Source of the DNA: Verrucomicrobiales bacterium
GTDB lineage: Bacteria > Verrucomicrobiota > Verrucomicrobiia > Limisphaerales > Palsa-1400
Direction: 5' to 3'
Length of the DNA: 41,963 nt
Assembly (NCBI GenBank): GCA_003140095.1
Contig: PLIU01000353.1
Coordinates: forward strand, 18,277-60,239
The number at the start of each line of letters is the position of its first letter. Positions within the stretch are counted from its first letter, which is position 1. The notes beneath the pieces were generated by a model. It worked only from the letters and a program-made list of their open reading frames with translations, made no database searches and was not told where the DNA came from. Shown here in pieces: positions 8,627-14,813 of the stretch. A program made the translations under genes and the position numbers.

Positions 8627-8764
8627 GGCAAAGGGGAAAAGGCGCACGATGAAAATAACTTTCGTCCGGTTTGAGAACTCGCCTGTGCCTATGGGGATGC
8701 GTGACATTGGAGGGTTATTTCAGGAGGATGGGTAAAAAGGGTTTGGATGTGCAGACGGCTTGAT
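8627..8764. other. Short intergenic stretch without a supported gene
   Basis: It holds a 28-codon open frame (8649-8735, MKITFVRFENSPVPMGMRDI...) that has no recognised relative and no further support. Confidence 0.3.
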
Positions 8765-9016
8765 TTACTCACCCGATACGCGGCAAGAGCAAAATCGTCT
8801 GGGGGAGGCCTCCGCGCCCTCCTGAATCTCCGCGATGACGGGAACCGGCAAACACCAATCCGATGAAAAAAACCACGCCACGACAGCCGCCTCCGGCTTG
8901 GGCTTGAGGAAGCCTCGCTCAATCTTGGCGAAAACCGGGTCGGCAACAAAACGATGCTGAATTCGCAATGCTTCTTTCATCGCGGCGCGGAGATTTTTTT
9001 GAACCTGAACTGAGTC
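8765..9016 (-). pseudogene. VapC/PIN-like toxin fragment fused to repeat copy A
   Basis: On the minus strand the frame from 9016 reads SVQVQKNLRAAMKEALRIQ... (encoded by the 111-bp repeat). It then changes to LKPKPEAAVVAWF and CLPVPVIAEIQEGAEASP and ends in an unrelated tail (RRFCSCRVSGE). The central part resembles the segment after the DTNVxSE start of VapC/FitB-type PIN-domain toxins (..RKPKPE..VVAW..LPVPVIAEIQ.G..). The PIN N terminus with its first acidic residue is missing and replaced by repeat sequence; the C-terminal half is missing. There is no good start codon: the only Met is inside the repeat. This looks like a decayed toxin into which, or beside which, the repeat recombined. The PIN assignment rests on about 35 residues. 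Confidence 0.4.
8906..9016 (-). repeat. 111-bp direct repeat, copy A
   Basis: 110 of 111 bases are identical to 9650-9760; the only difference (8981 versus 9725) is synonymous in the shared minus-strand frame. Flanks are unrelated on both sides. Confidence 0.9.
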
Positions 9017-9041
9017 GGAGGCTGTTGGCTGGGGTGATTTG

Positions 9042-9482
9042 TCAGCTGATCCCCTGCACGACGCGAAGCGCCTTGCGTTCATCCTCAGCAGCGGAGCCGA
9101 AACGATCGATTTGGAATCGAAAGTACCCAGCCACAGCCTGCCGCTGAACGGGCGAAAACAGCGTCCATCCCTTTGGGGCATGGTGAGCCCCCAGGTGCCG
9201 AGCGATGTAGTCGTCGATGACGTCGGCTTCTTCGGGACTTTGGATGGTTGCAATCATGAACGCTGGTAGCCAGTAGTGGAATGCTTCAGGCGTGAAGAAC
9301 GTAAAAGCCGAACTGTGGGCTCTGAGATTAGCCGGACTGTGGCCGCGCCATGTGGTGCCGCCAAAGTAATTTACGATGTCCTCGTCGTCGTAAGAGTCGG
9401 GTGTGAAAATTTTATCATCGCCCGGGTAAGGAACCTCACGCCAGGCGTCCTCGATAAGATGGATGATCTCCGTGACGTTCAT
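9042..9482 (-). CDS. Small cytosolic protein resembling DUF6714
   Basis: A 146-residue protein from ATG at 9482 (MNVTEIIHLIEDAWREVPYP). It is acidic and aromatic-rich, with EDIVNYFGGTTWRGHSPANL, FTFFTPEAFHYWLPAFMIAT and a closing VQRQAVAGYFRFQIDRFG. The pattern of an N-terminal helix, a D-E-rich middle, the FLTPEAFxYYLPAY-like block and a late aromatic helix matches the DUF6714 family as I remember it. No catalytic residues or membrane segments are evident and the function is unknown. It sits between the two copies of the 111-bp repeat and may have travelled with them. There is no clear ribosome-binding site. Confidence 0.6.
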   Translation of the reverse strand: MNVTEIIHLIEDAWREVPYPGDDKIFTPDSYDDEDIVNYFGGTTWRGHSPANLRAHSSAFTFFTPEAFHYWLPAFMIATIQSPEEADVIDDYIARHLGAHHAPKGWTLFSPVQRQAVAGYFRFQIDRFGSAAEDERKALRVVQGIS

Positions 9483-9556
9483 TGCTGGCTAACTTTTATT
9501 ATTCAACGGCCAGTTCGTTTATTGAAACCGGTGGTGACAATTGTACTCCATGGCCA

Positions 9557-9766
9557 TTACTCCAGCAAGAGCTTGCTCATCCGGGTTTGCGGTAAGTGTC
9601 GGCGCAGATTTGCTTTTATTTTATGAATAGTAATGACGCCCTCGCTCTGGAGGAAGCCTCGCTCAATCTTGGCGAAAACCGGGTCGGCAACAAAACGATG
9701 CTGAATTCGCAATGCTTCTTTCATTGCGGCGCGGAGATTTTTTTGAACCTGAACTGAGTCAGCCAT
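9557..9766 (-). CDS. Hypothetical 69-residue protein carrying repeat copy B
   Basis: ATG at 9766 opens a frame beginning MADSVQVQKNLRAAMKEALR. Residues 3-39 are encoded by the 111-bp repeat. The last 30 residues (QSEGVITIHKIKANLRRHLP...) are unique and basic. This copy has its own start codon, whereas copy A does not, so copy B may be closer to the original gene. No domain is recognised. It may be a truncated gene. Confidence 0.35.
   Translation of the reverse strand: MADSVQVQKNLRAAMKEALRIQHRFVADPVFAKIERGFLQSEGVITIHKIKANLRRHLPQTRMSKLLLE
9650..9760 (-). repeat. 111-bp direct repeat, copy B
   Basis: Nearly identical partner of 8906-9016, 744 bp away and in the same orientation. No terminal inverted repeats or flanking target duplications were seen. 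Confidence 0.9.
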
Positions 9767-10155
9767 CAAGCACATGCTAGCCCATCTCGGGAGCAAAGTC
9801 AACGCAGACTTGTCATCACGCATCACGCAGGTCCTCATCTCAGTTTTAGGTGTGCGCAGTTAGTAGCTATACAGGTTTCCAACCCTTGCCACGTTCTACG
9901 TGGTGAATATCGCGGAATTTCAATGACGCACACGTTACCAGCACCCAGAGCCAGCCGACTGGAAGTCTGCGCTACAAAAATTGAGACGCGCCCATCACGC
10001 AGCAGGAGCCAACATGCGTGCGATCTTGCCACAGCCTTCCGTCAGGTGGCCAGGAACATCCGGCGGTCCTACTGCATCCGAAAGATTTCCTCCCGGCGCC
10101 CCGGCGGTTGATCACATGGCATCCCCGGAGTCTTGATACCCACTCAGCCTCAATA
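9767..10155. other. Intergenic stretch with a small perfect hairpin
   Basis: No gene is supported. It contains a perfect inverted repeat CCACGT-TCT-ACGTGG at 9889-9903, and near 9949-9975 a sequence built on GACTGGAAGTCTGCGCTAC that resembles short dispersed repeats I associate with verrucomicrobial intergenic DNA. Confidence 0.3.
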
Positions 10156-10183
10156 TTGACATTACGGCAAATACATGTATCAT
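10156..10183 (+). promoter_or_regulatory. Sigma-70-like promoter of hipBA with embedded palindromic operator
   Basis: TTGACA (10156-10161) and TATCAT (10178-10183) are separated by 16 bp. The spacer holds the perfect 10-bp palindrome ATACATGTAT (10171-10180), which runs into the -10 box. HipB proteins repress their own operons through palindromes, so this is a plausible operator. The expected transcript start near 10190 makes the in-frame ATGs at 10175 and 10187 unlikely as starts. Confidence 0.5.
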
Positions 10184-10213
10184 TACATGAGCAAAAGATA
10201 CTATTATATTACA

Positions 10214-10561
10214 ATGAAATCAATGGCCATGACAACTATTCCGCTGCCCGTTCGCGGAATCCTCAAGAAACTGGGAGAGGATATAGCCAATGGCCGGAAA
10301 CGACGGCGCATCGCGACGGCCACCATGGCCCAACGAGCTAACATCAGCCGGCCGACTTTGCTGCGGCTGGAGCATGGCGACGCCGGCGTCTCCCTGGGCA
10401 TTTTTGCGACGGTCTTATTTATTCTGGGCATGCAGGATCGCCTGGCGGATTTGGCTGATGCCGCGCATGACTTGGTGGGACTGGATCTCCAGGCCGAAAC
10501 CTTGCCGCAGCGGATTTATGGCCCGCGGCAAGGACGCCCCGCTACCCGTGAGCAAGGATGA
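10214..10561 (+). CDS. HipB-like XRE-family antitoxin
   Basis: A 115-residue protein if started at ATG 10214; ATGs at 10223 and 10229 are equally possible, and upstream ATGs overlap the promoter. It contains an XRE/Cro helix-turn-helix: ILKKLGEDIANGRKRRRIAT, then MAQRANISRPTLLRLEHGDA and GVSLGIFATVLFILGMQDRL, the arrangement seen in HipB-type antitoxins. The C terminus (PQRIYGPRQGRPATREQG) is basic and probably flexible. It should bind its own promoter and neutralise the HipA kinase. The stop overlaps the hipA ATG (ATGA at 10558-10561), a tight antitoxin-toxin pair. Confidence 0.8.
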   Translation: MKSMAMTTIPLPVRGILKKLGEDIANGRKRRRIATATMAQRANISRPTLLRLEHGDAGVSLGIFATVLFILGMQDRLADLADAAHDLVGLDLQAETLPQRIYGPRQGRPATREQG

Positions 10562-11816
10562 ATCGAGAGATTGAAATCCATGTTGATTTGGACGGCCGTA
10601 CTCATTTGACTGGCCGACTGTGGTCCCGTTTGACCAAAGGTCGGGAGGGGCCTCTTTTGTGTATGATAATTCGTGGTTGGCCTCAGCGTGGCACTTCCCG
10701 CTCGAACCGGCGTTGAGTCTGGACCCGGGAGCGCATCATACCCGGCAAGGCCATGCTCTCTTTGGCGCGCTGGGGGATTCCGCGCCGGACCGGTGGGGAC
10801 GCATGTTGATGAAGCGCATGGAACGCAGGAGGGCGGAGCGCGAAGGGCGGACATCGCGGACGCTTCTGGAAATCGACTACCTGCTGATGGTGGACGATGG
10901 GATTCGTCTCGGGGCGCTCCGTTTCAAGGCAGCCGGAGAAAAAGAGTTTTTGGCCAGTGGAAGCCCGACGATCCCTCCCTTGGTGTATCTTTCGAAATTG
11001 CTCTTCGCGTCAGACCGCGTGGTGGCGGAAAATGAATCCGACGAGGACTTGAGGCTGCTGCTGGCGCCAGGCTCATCGCTTGGGGGAGCCCGTCCGAAGG
11101 CTTGCGTGCTGGATGCCAATGGCCGACTGCTTATGGCCAAGTTTCCACGTGCCGACGATGAATACAGCGTGGAGCAGTGGAGTTTTCTGGCGCTCGATCT
11201 GGCCCGGAAGGCAGGCATCAACGTTCCGCCGTGCCGAATGACGACCGTAGATGACAGGAGCGTGTTGTTGGTGGAGCGTTTTGATCGGCAGGGTAGCCGG
11301 CGGATTCCATTTCTGTCGACCATGAGCATGCTCGGAGCCGTTGACGGGGAATCCCACAGTTATTTGGAGATGGTGGATGCGCTGAGGCAATATGGTGCGG
11401 CTCCGAAGGAAGACCAACGGGAACTTTGGCACCGCGTTTTGTTCAGCGTGCTGATCTCGAACGTGGACGATCATTTGCGCAACCACGGCTTTCTTTACGA
11501 CACGGCGCATCGAGGGTGGCGTCTCTCTCCGGCCTATGACATCAACCCTGTCCCGCCGGATTTGAAGGCGCCGTATCTCTCCACGCTGATTGACGAACGG
11601 GATAGTGAAGCCTCCTTCGACTTGGTCTTGAGCACGGGAGAATATTACGGCTTAAGGTCCGGAGAGATTAAACAGATTGTCAAGAAGACCGTGGGCGCGG
11701 TCGCCGGTTGGCGCACCGAGGCTGGCAAAATCGGCATTTCGCGCCGTGAAACAAATCGGATGGCGGGTGCGTTTGAACATGCGCGGCTAAGGGCAGCATC
11801 TGCCTTCGTCAAATGA
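10558..11816 (+). CDS. HipA-family Ser/Thr kinase toxin, frame interrupted near the N terminus
   Basis: The natural start is ATG 10558, overlapping hipB. It gives MNREIEIHVDLDGRTHLTG and LWSRLTKGREG, the normal HipA N-terminal beta domain. The frame then stops at 10714-10716. The rest of the protein is in the -1 frame from about 10647 to 11816 (GASFVYDNSWLASAWHFPLE, ALFGALGDSAPDRWGR). It contains the nucleotide-binding loop LLAPGSSLGGARPKA, the lysine strand LLMAKFPRADDEY, LLVERFDR, the catalytic NVDDHLRNHGF and the metal-binding SPAYDINP. Reading GREG then ASFVYD joins the frames exactly at GGGG (10647-10650). One missing G explains the break: sequencing error, inactivating mutation or -1 slippage. 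A GTG at 10620 could start a truncated form. HipA kinases phosphorylate translation factors or tRNA synthetases; the substrate here is unknown. Confidence 0.8.
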
Positions 11817-12140
11817 GGCGCAACTGCCGCCCCATCAGCATACGTTTGGCATACACACCAGAACGTGGTATTATGGCAAGTGTGAGGCGCTCGCGCGCTT
11901 GTTCTTTGAAATCTTGCAGTGGGAATCCTCCCTCGGCAACGCTGGCCGTAGAAGCGGCTCCCGGCGATCGGCTGAACATGAGCCTGAATTCAGGAGGTGC
12001 TATTGGCTACAACGGAACACAAAGAGCACAAAAATAAGAAGCTTGTCCATCTACGCACATGGGTTGGGCAAGGTGGCGGAGCGATGGGATCTGCGTGGTT
12101 TTCACGCATAACAGGGTCGAACGACCCGGTCAATCCGACC

Positions 12141-12160
12141 GAATCAAACCAAATCAAACC
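12141..12160 (+). repeat. TCAAACC array 1 (two copies, 10-bp period)
   Basis: TCAAACC at 12144 and 12154 within (G/A)AATCAAACC units. It is the first cluster in a 700-bp region without a supported gene (11817-12530). Confidence 0.7.
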
Positions 12161-12258
12161 TGCGGGTGAGGGATGAAGACCCGTGAGGGCTCAACGGTTG
12201 CCGTCGGGGCGTCGAGACGACGGCGCTCCTCAGGCAAATCCAGTCAAATCAGAAAAGC

Positions 12259-12330
12259 GGTTTGAAGTAAGGGTTTCCCTGATAAATCCAATCCTAAGCG
12301 ATGCGCTTATGTTTGGCTCGGATTTGACTT
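12259..12330 (+). repeat. 72-bp imperfect repeat unit 1
   Basis: 59 of 72 bases are identical to 12386-12457, at a period of 127 bp. It begins with GGTTTGA (the reverse complement of TCAAACC) and ends GATTTGACTT; the conserved core is CAATCCTAAGCGAT. It reads without stops as FEVRVSLINPILSDALM, similar to unit 2. Confidence 0.75.
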
Positions 12331-12336
12331 TCCGCC

Positions 12337-12365
12337 AATCAAACCAAATCAAACCAAATCAAACC
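12337..12365 (+). repeat. TCAAACC array 2 (three copies, 10-bp period)
   Basis: TCAAACC at 12339, 12349 and 12359, separated by AAA, directly after the first 72-bp unit. Confidence 0.8.
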
Positions 12366-12385
12366 TCTTCGAGGCAGAAAAAAGT

Positions 12386-12457
12386 GGTTTGACTTAAGGG
12401 TTACCCTGGCAAAGTCAATCCTAAGCGATCTGCTTATGATTAGTTCAGATTTGACTT
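12386..12457 (+). repeat. 72-bp imperfect repeat unit 2
   Basis: Partner of 12259-12330. In its own open frame it reads FDLRVTLAKSILSDLLM; substitutions against unit 1 are largely conservative (E/D, V/L, S/T). The two units are in different frames relative to each other. Confidence 0.75.
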
Positions 12458-12490
12458 GCAGGGGGCGAAAGAGGCCGCTGGAAACCAGCC

Positions 12491-12520
12491 CAGTCAAACC
12501 TAGTCAAACCCAGTCAAACC
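12491..12520 (+). repeat. TCAAACC array 3 (three copies, 10-bp period)
   Basis: CAGTCAAACC, TAGTCAAACC, CAGTCAAACC. The spacers differ from array 2 but the period is the same, about one helical turn. Confidence 0.8.
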
Positions 12521-12573
12521 AGAAAGGGAGGTGTTTGAGCAGTCTTCTTTGGAAAGTACACTTGTACGATGGA

Positions 12574-12609
12574 GATTAGGAGTAGGACTAAGATTAGGAT
12601 TACGAGCAG
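12574..12609 (+). repeat. Degenerate hexamer repeat (GATTAG)6
   Basis: Six consecutive 6-mers: GATTAG, GAGTAG, GACTAA, GATTAG, GATTAC, GAGCAG. Such low-complexity hexamer tracts occur between genes in some environmental bacteria; here it lies just beyond the histidine-kinase stop. Confidence 0.6.
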
Positions 12610-12622
12610 AAATAATGGAAAT

Positions 12623-12640
12623 GCGCACCGAGCGGTGTGC
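12623..12640 (-). terminator. Hairpin terminator of the response regulator-kinase operon
   Basis: Stem GCGCACC / GGTGTGC with one wobble pair and loop GAGC, 11 bp after the kinase stop on the minus strand. A moderately T-rich tract (ATTTCCATTATTTCT) follows. Confidence 0.45.
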
Positions 12641-12650
12641 TTATGCAAGC

Positions 12651-14054
12651 TCAAGTTGGTGCGTCTGCAGGAATGTTGACGTTGAATTCGGAGCCTTGTG
12701 CGGGCTGGCTCTGGACGGAGACTTGGCCGTGGTGGGCTTCGACGATGGCTTTGACCAGGCTCAATCCCAGGCCGAGACCGCGTTGGGAACGGCTTTTGTC
12801 GCCGCGATAGAGACGCTCCCAGATGCGCGGCAGTTCCTCCGGCGGGATGCCCATGCCGGTGTCGCGCACGCGTACGACCACGCGACCGGATTCAACAGCG
12901 CAGGAGAGGCGTACGTGGCCGCCCTCGGGGGTGTATTTGAGGGCGTTGTCAAGCAGATTGGCGAAGGCCTGGCGCATGCGGGTGGCGTCCACAACGGCTT
13001 CGCACGGCGCGGCGAAGGCGGTGGCGATGGTGACGTGTTTTTCTTCGGCGACGAGTTCGTAGAGATCGATCACATTTTTCAGCAGCCAGGCGATGGAGGT
13101 CTTTTCCAGGTTGAGCTTCATGACGCCAGCCTCGGCTTCGGTGATGTCCATGAGCGCGGTGAGCATGGTCAGGACGCGGTCGGATTCCTCGACGCAATCG
13201 GCCAACGCTTCGCGGGCGGCGGGATCGGGGGTGGCTTGCACGGCGACTTCGGCTGTGGCACGCAGGCGGGTGAGGGGGGTGCGGAGGTCGTGGGCGACGT
13301 TGTCGAGGGCTTCGCGCATGCCTTGAATGAGGGCTTGATTTTTGTCAAGCACACGGTTGAACTGGCGGGCCAGATCCTCCAGTTCGGTCTGAAGGACGCT
13401 GGCGGGGACGCGGGCGGAGAGATTGCCGGTGTCAATAATAGAGCGAGCGGTCGCCACGATTTCGCGCACCGGTTTGGTCGCGCGCTGGGCAAAGAACGCG
13501 CCGCCGAGCACACCGAGCAGCAAGGTGGGTGTCAACACAATGAGGAAGTTGCGGCGAAAGGGCTGGAACAAGACCTCGCGGTTGTTGGTGCTGCGGCCGA
13601 CTTGCAAGACCGATTCGTCGGTCAAGCGCGTGGCGGCGACGGTGAAGTCGCGTTCCTGGTCTTTGGGAATACGCAACCAGACGAGTTGCGACATGTCACC
13701 GCCGCGGCCCAGCGCCGAGGTGTCGAACTGAACCCAATCTTCTGGAGCAGCCAGGAGCAAGACACTGCCGCCTTGTCCCGCCAGGCGCACGAAGAAGGAT
13801 TTGTCCTTTTCCGAATCGCGGCTGCGCTGGACCAGATCCTGGAGCGCGGGCAAGCCGCCGTTGTTATAGACCGCGGCGCATTCCCTGAGCCGTGCTTCAA
13901 TGATTTCCTGGTCCTTGCTTTGCAGCGTCGAAGCCAGGAGCAGATAAAGCAAACAGAAGAGAATGGCCGCGCTGAGGGTGAAAAGCGCCGCGTAGCCCAA
14001 GCTCAGGCGAAAAGTGAAACTGCGGGCCAAACGTTCAAGCCAGCTTGAGGACAT
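12651..14054 (-). CDS. Sensor histidine kinase (HAMP, HisKA, HATPase_c)
   Basis: A 467-residue inner-membrane kinase starting at ATG 14054, which overlaps the regulator gene by 20 bp. Membrane helices at about residues 17-40 and 169-189 bracket a periplasmic sensor of about 130 residues with no recognised ligand domain. A HAMP linker ([16 protein letters not shown]) leads to the H box [19 protein letters not shown] with the phospho-accepting His255. The ATP-binding domain shows the N box [15 protein letters not shown]1 [11 protein letters not shown] and G2 [18 protein letters not shown]. The layout resembles CusS/QseC-type kinases, but no metal-binding signature is visible. It pairs with the regulator encoded immediately upstream; the signal is unknown. 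Confidence 0.9.
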   Translation of the reverse strand: MSSSWLERLARSFTFRLSLGYAALFTLSAAILFCLLYLLLASTLQSKDQEIIEARLRECAAVYNNGGLPALQDLVQRSRDSEKDKSFFVRLAGQGGSVLLLAAPEDWVQFDTSALGRGGDMSQLVWLRIPKDQERDFTVAATRLTDESVLQVGRSTNNREVLFQPFRRNFLIVLTPTLLLGVLGGAFFAQRATKPVREIVATARSIIDTGNLSARVPASVLQTELEDLARQFNRVLDKNQALIQGMREALDNVAHDLRTPLTRLRATAEVAVQATPDPAAREALADCVEESDRVLTMLTALMDITEAEAGVMKLNLEKTSIAWLLKNVIDLYELVAEEKHVTIATAFAAPCEAVVDATRMRQAFANLLDNALKYTPEGGHVRLSCAVESGRVVVRVRDTGMGIPPEELPRIWERLYRGDKSRSQRGLGLGLSLVKAIVEAHHGQVSVQSQPAQGSEFNVNIPADAPT

Positions 14055-14709
14055 AACCGACTCCTCGGATGGTCTGGATGAGTTTGACGGGAAAATCCTT
14101 GTCCACCTTCGCGCGCAGCCGATGGACCAGAACGTCCACGACATTGGTTTGCGGGTCGAAACTGTAATCCCAAAGCTGCTCGAGGATCATGGTCTTAGTG
14201 ACAGCGCGGCCAGGATGGCGGAGGAGGAGTTCGAGCAGGGCGAACTCGCGGGATTGAAGATCGAGCTTTTGCCCGTGGCGCACGACTTCGCGCGTGAGCA
14301 AATCCATGGAGAGGTCGCCGGCCGAGATTTTGGTTGGCTCAGCGGTGTGAGTGGCGCGGCGGATGAGCGCCTGCACGCGCGCCAGCAACTCGGAAAAGGC
14401 AAACGGCTTGGTGAGATAATCGTCGCCGCCAGCCTGCAAGCCTTTGACGCGGTCGTCCACGCTGGCCTTGGCGCTCAGGATGAGCACCGGCGTGAGGATT
14501 TTGAGCTGGCGCAATTGGCGCAGCAACGAAAGGCCGTCGAGTTTCGGCAACATGATGTCGAGCACCGCGGCGTCGTAGGTGACCGCCTGCGCCAGCGCCA
14601 GGCCGTTTTCGCCATCGGACGCATGGTCGGCAGCGAAGCCGTTTTGCTTCAGGCCGTTGACCACGAATGAGGCGATCTTGCTGTCATCTTCAACTACCAG
14701 CACGCGCAT
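14035..14709 (-). CDS. OmpR/PhoB-family response regulator
   Basis: A 224-residue regulator. The receiver domain has the acidic pair (VVEDDSKIA, residues 7-8), the phospho-acceptor Asp51 ([13 protein letters not shown]), the conserved Ser in LILSAKA and the Lys in YLTKPFAF. The C-terminal winged helix (about residues 130-222) carries [19 protein letters not shown] and [20 protein letters not shown]. The gene precedes and overlaps the histidine-kinase gene, so the two are a co-translated two-component system. The tail-specific protease gene lies upstream on the same strand, 104 bp away and separated by a terminator-like hairpin. Confidence 0.92.
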   Translation of the reverse strand: MRVLVVEDDSKIASFVVNGLKQNGFAADHASDGENGLALAQAVTYDAAVLDIMLPKLDGLSLLRQLRQLKILTPVLILSAKASVDDRVKGLQAGGDDYLTKPFAFSELLARVQALIRRATHTAEPTKISAGDLSMDLLTREVVRHGQKLDLQSREFALLELLLRHPGRAVTKTMILEQLWDYSFDPQTNVVDVLVHRLRAKVDKDFPVKLIQTIRGVGYVLKLA

Positions 14710-14770
14710 AAATCCAGTGGGGACGAGAGTATCCGGGGCTTTGGCGCAAAGAAATCTTTAAAAGGATTGC

Positions 14771-14794
14771 CCTCCTGGCTGCGGCGACAGGAGG
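14771..14794 (-). terminator. Terminator-like hairpin after the tail-specific protease gene
   Basis: Inverted repeat CCTCCTG / CAGGAGG with a 10-base loop, about 20 bp past the protease stop. On the minus strand it is followed within five bases by CCTTTTAAAGATTTCTTT. Confidence 0.45.
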
Positions 14795-14813
14795 ACGAAG
14801 CGATTGTCAAACT

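Noticed and set aside
8649..8735. 28-codon open frame MKITFVRFENSPVPMG...
   Set aside because: No ribosome-binding site of note and no recognised relative; kept only as a note.
8906..9760. The 111-bp repeats as ends of an insertion sequence
   Set aside because: No transposase between or near them, no terminal inverted repeats and no target-site duplication.
11813..12392. Small plus-strand open frames after hipA
   Set aside because: Composition is unlike protein, there is no ribosome-binding site, and part is made of the TCAAACC repeats.
12121..12530. TCAAACC arrays as replication-origin iterons
   Set aside because: No rep or dnaA gene and no DnaA-box cluster is nearby, and the surroundings are chromosomal; the iteron-like spacing alone is not enough.
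12121..12530. TCAAACC arrays as a CRISPR
   Set aside because: Repeat and spacer lengths (7 bp and 3 bp) are far too short and no cas gene is present.
12531..14048. Plus-strand open frame of about 500 codons
   Set aside because: Antisense to the histidine kinase, whose motifs are complete; an artefact of high GC.
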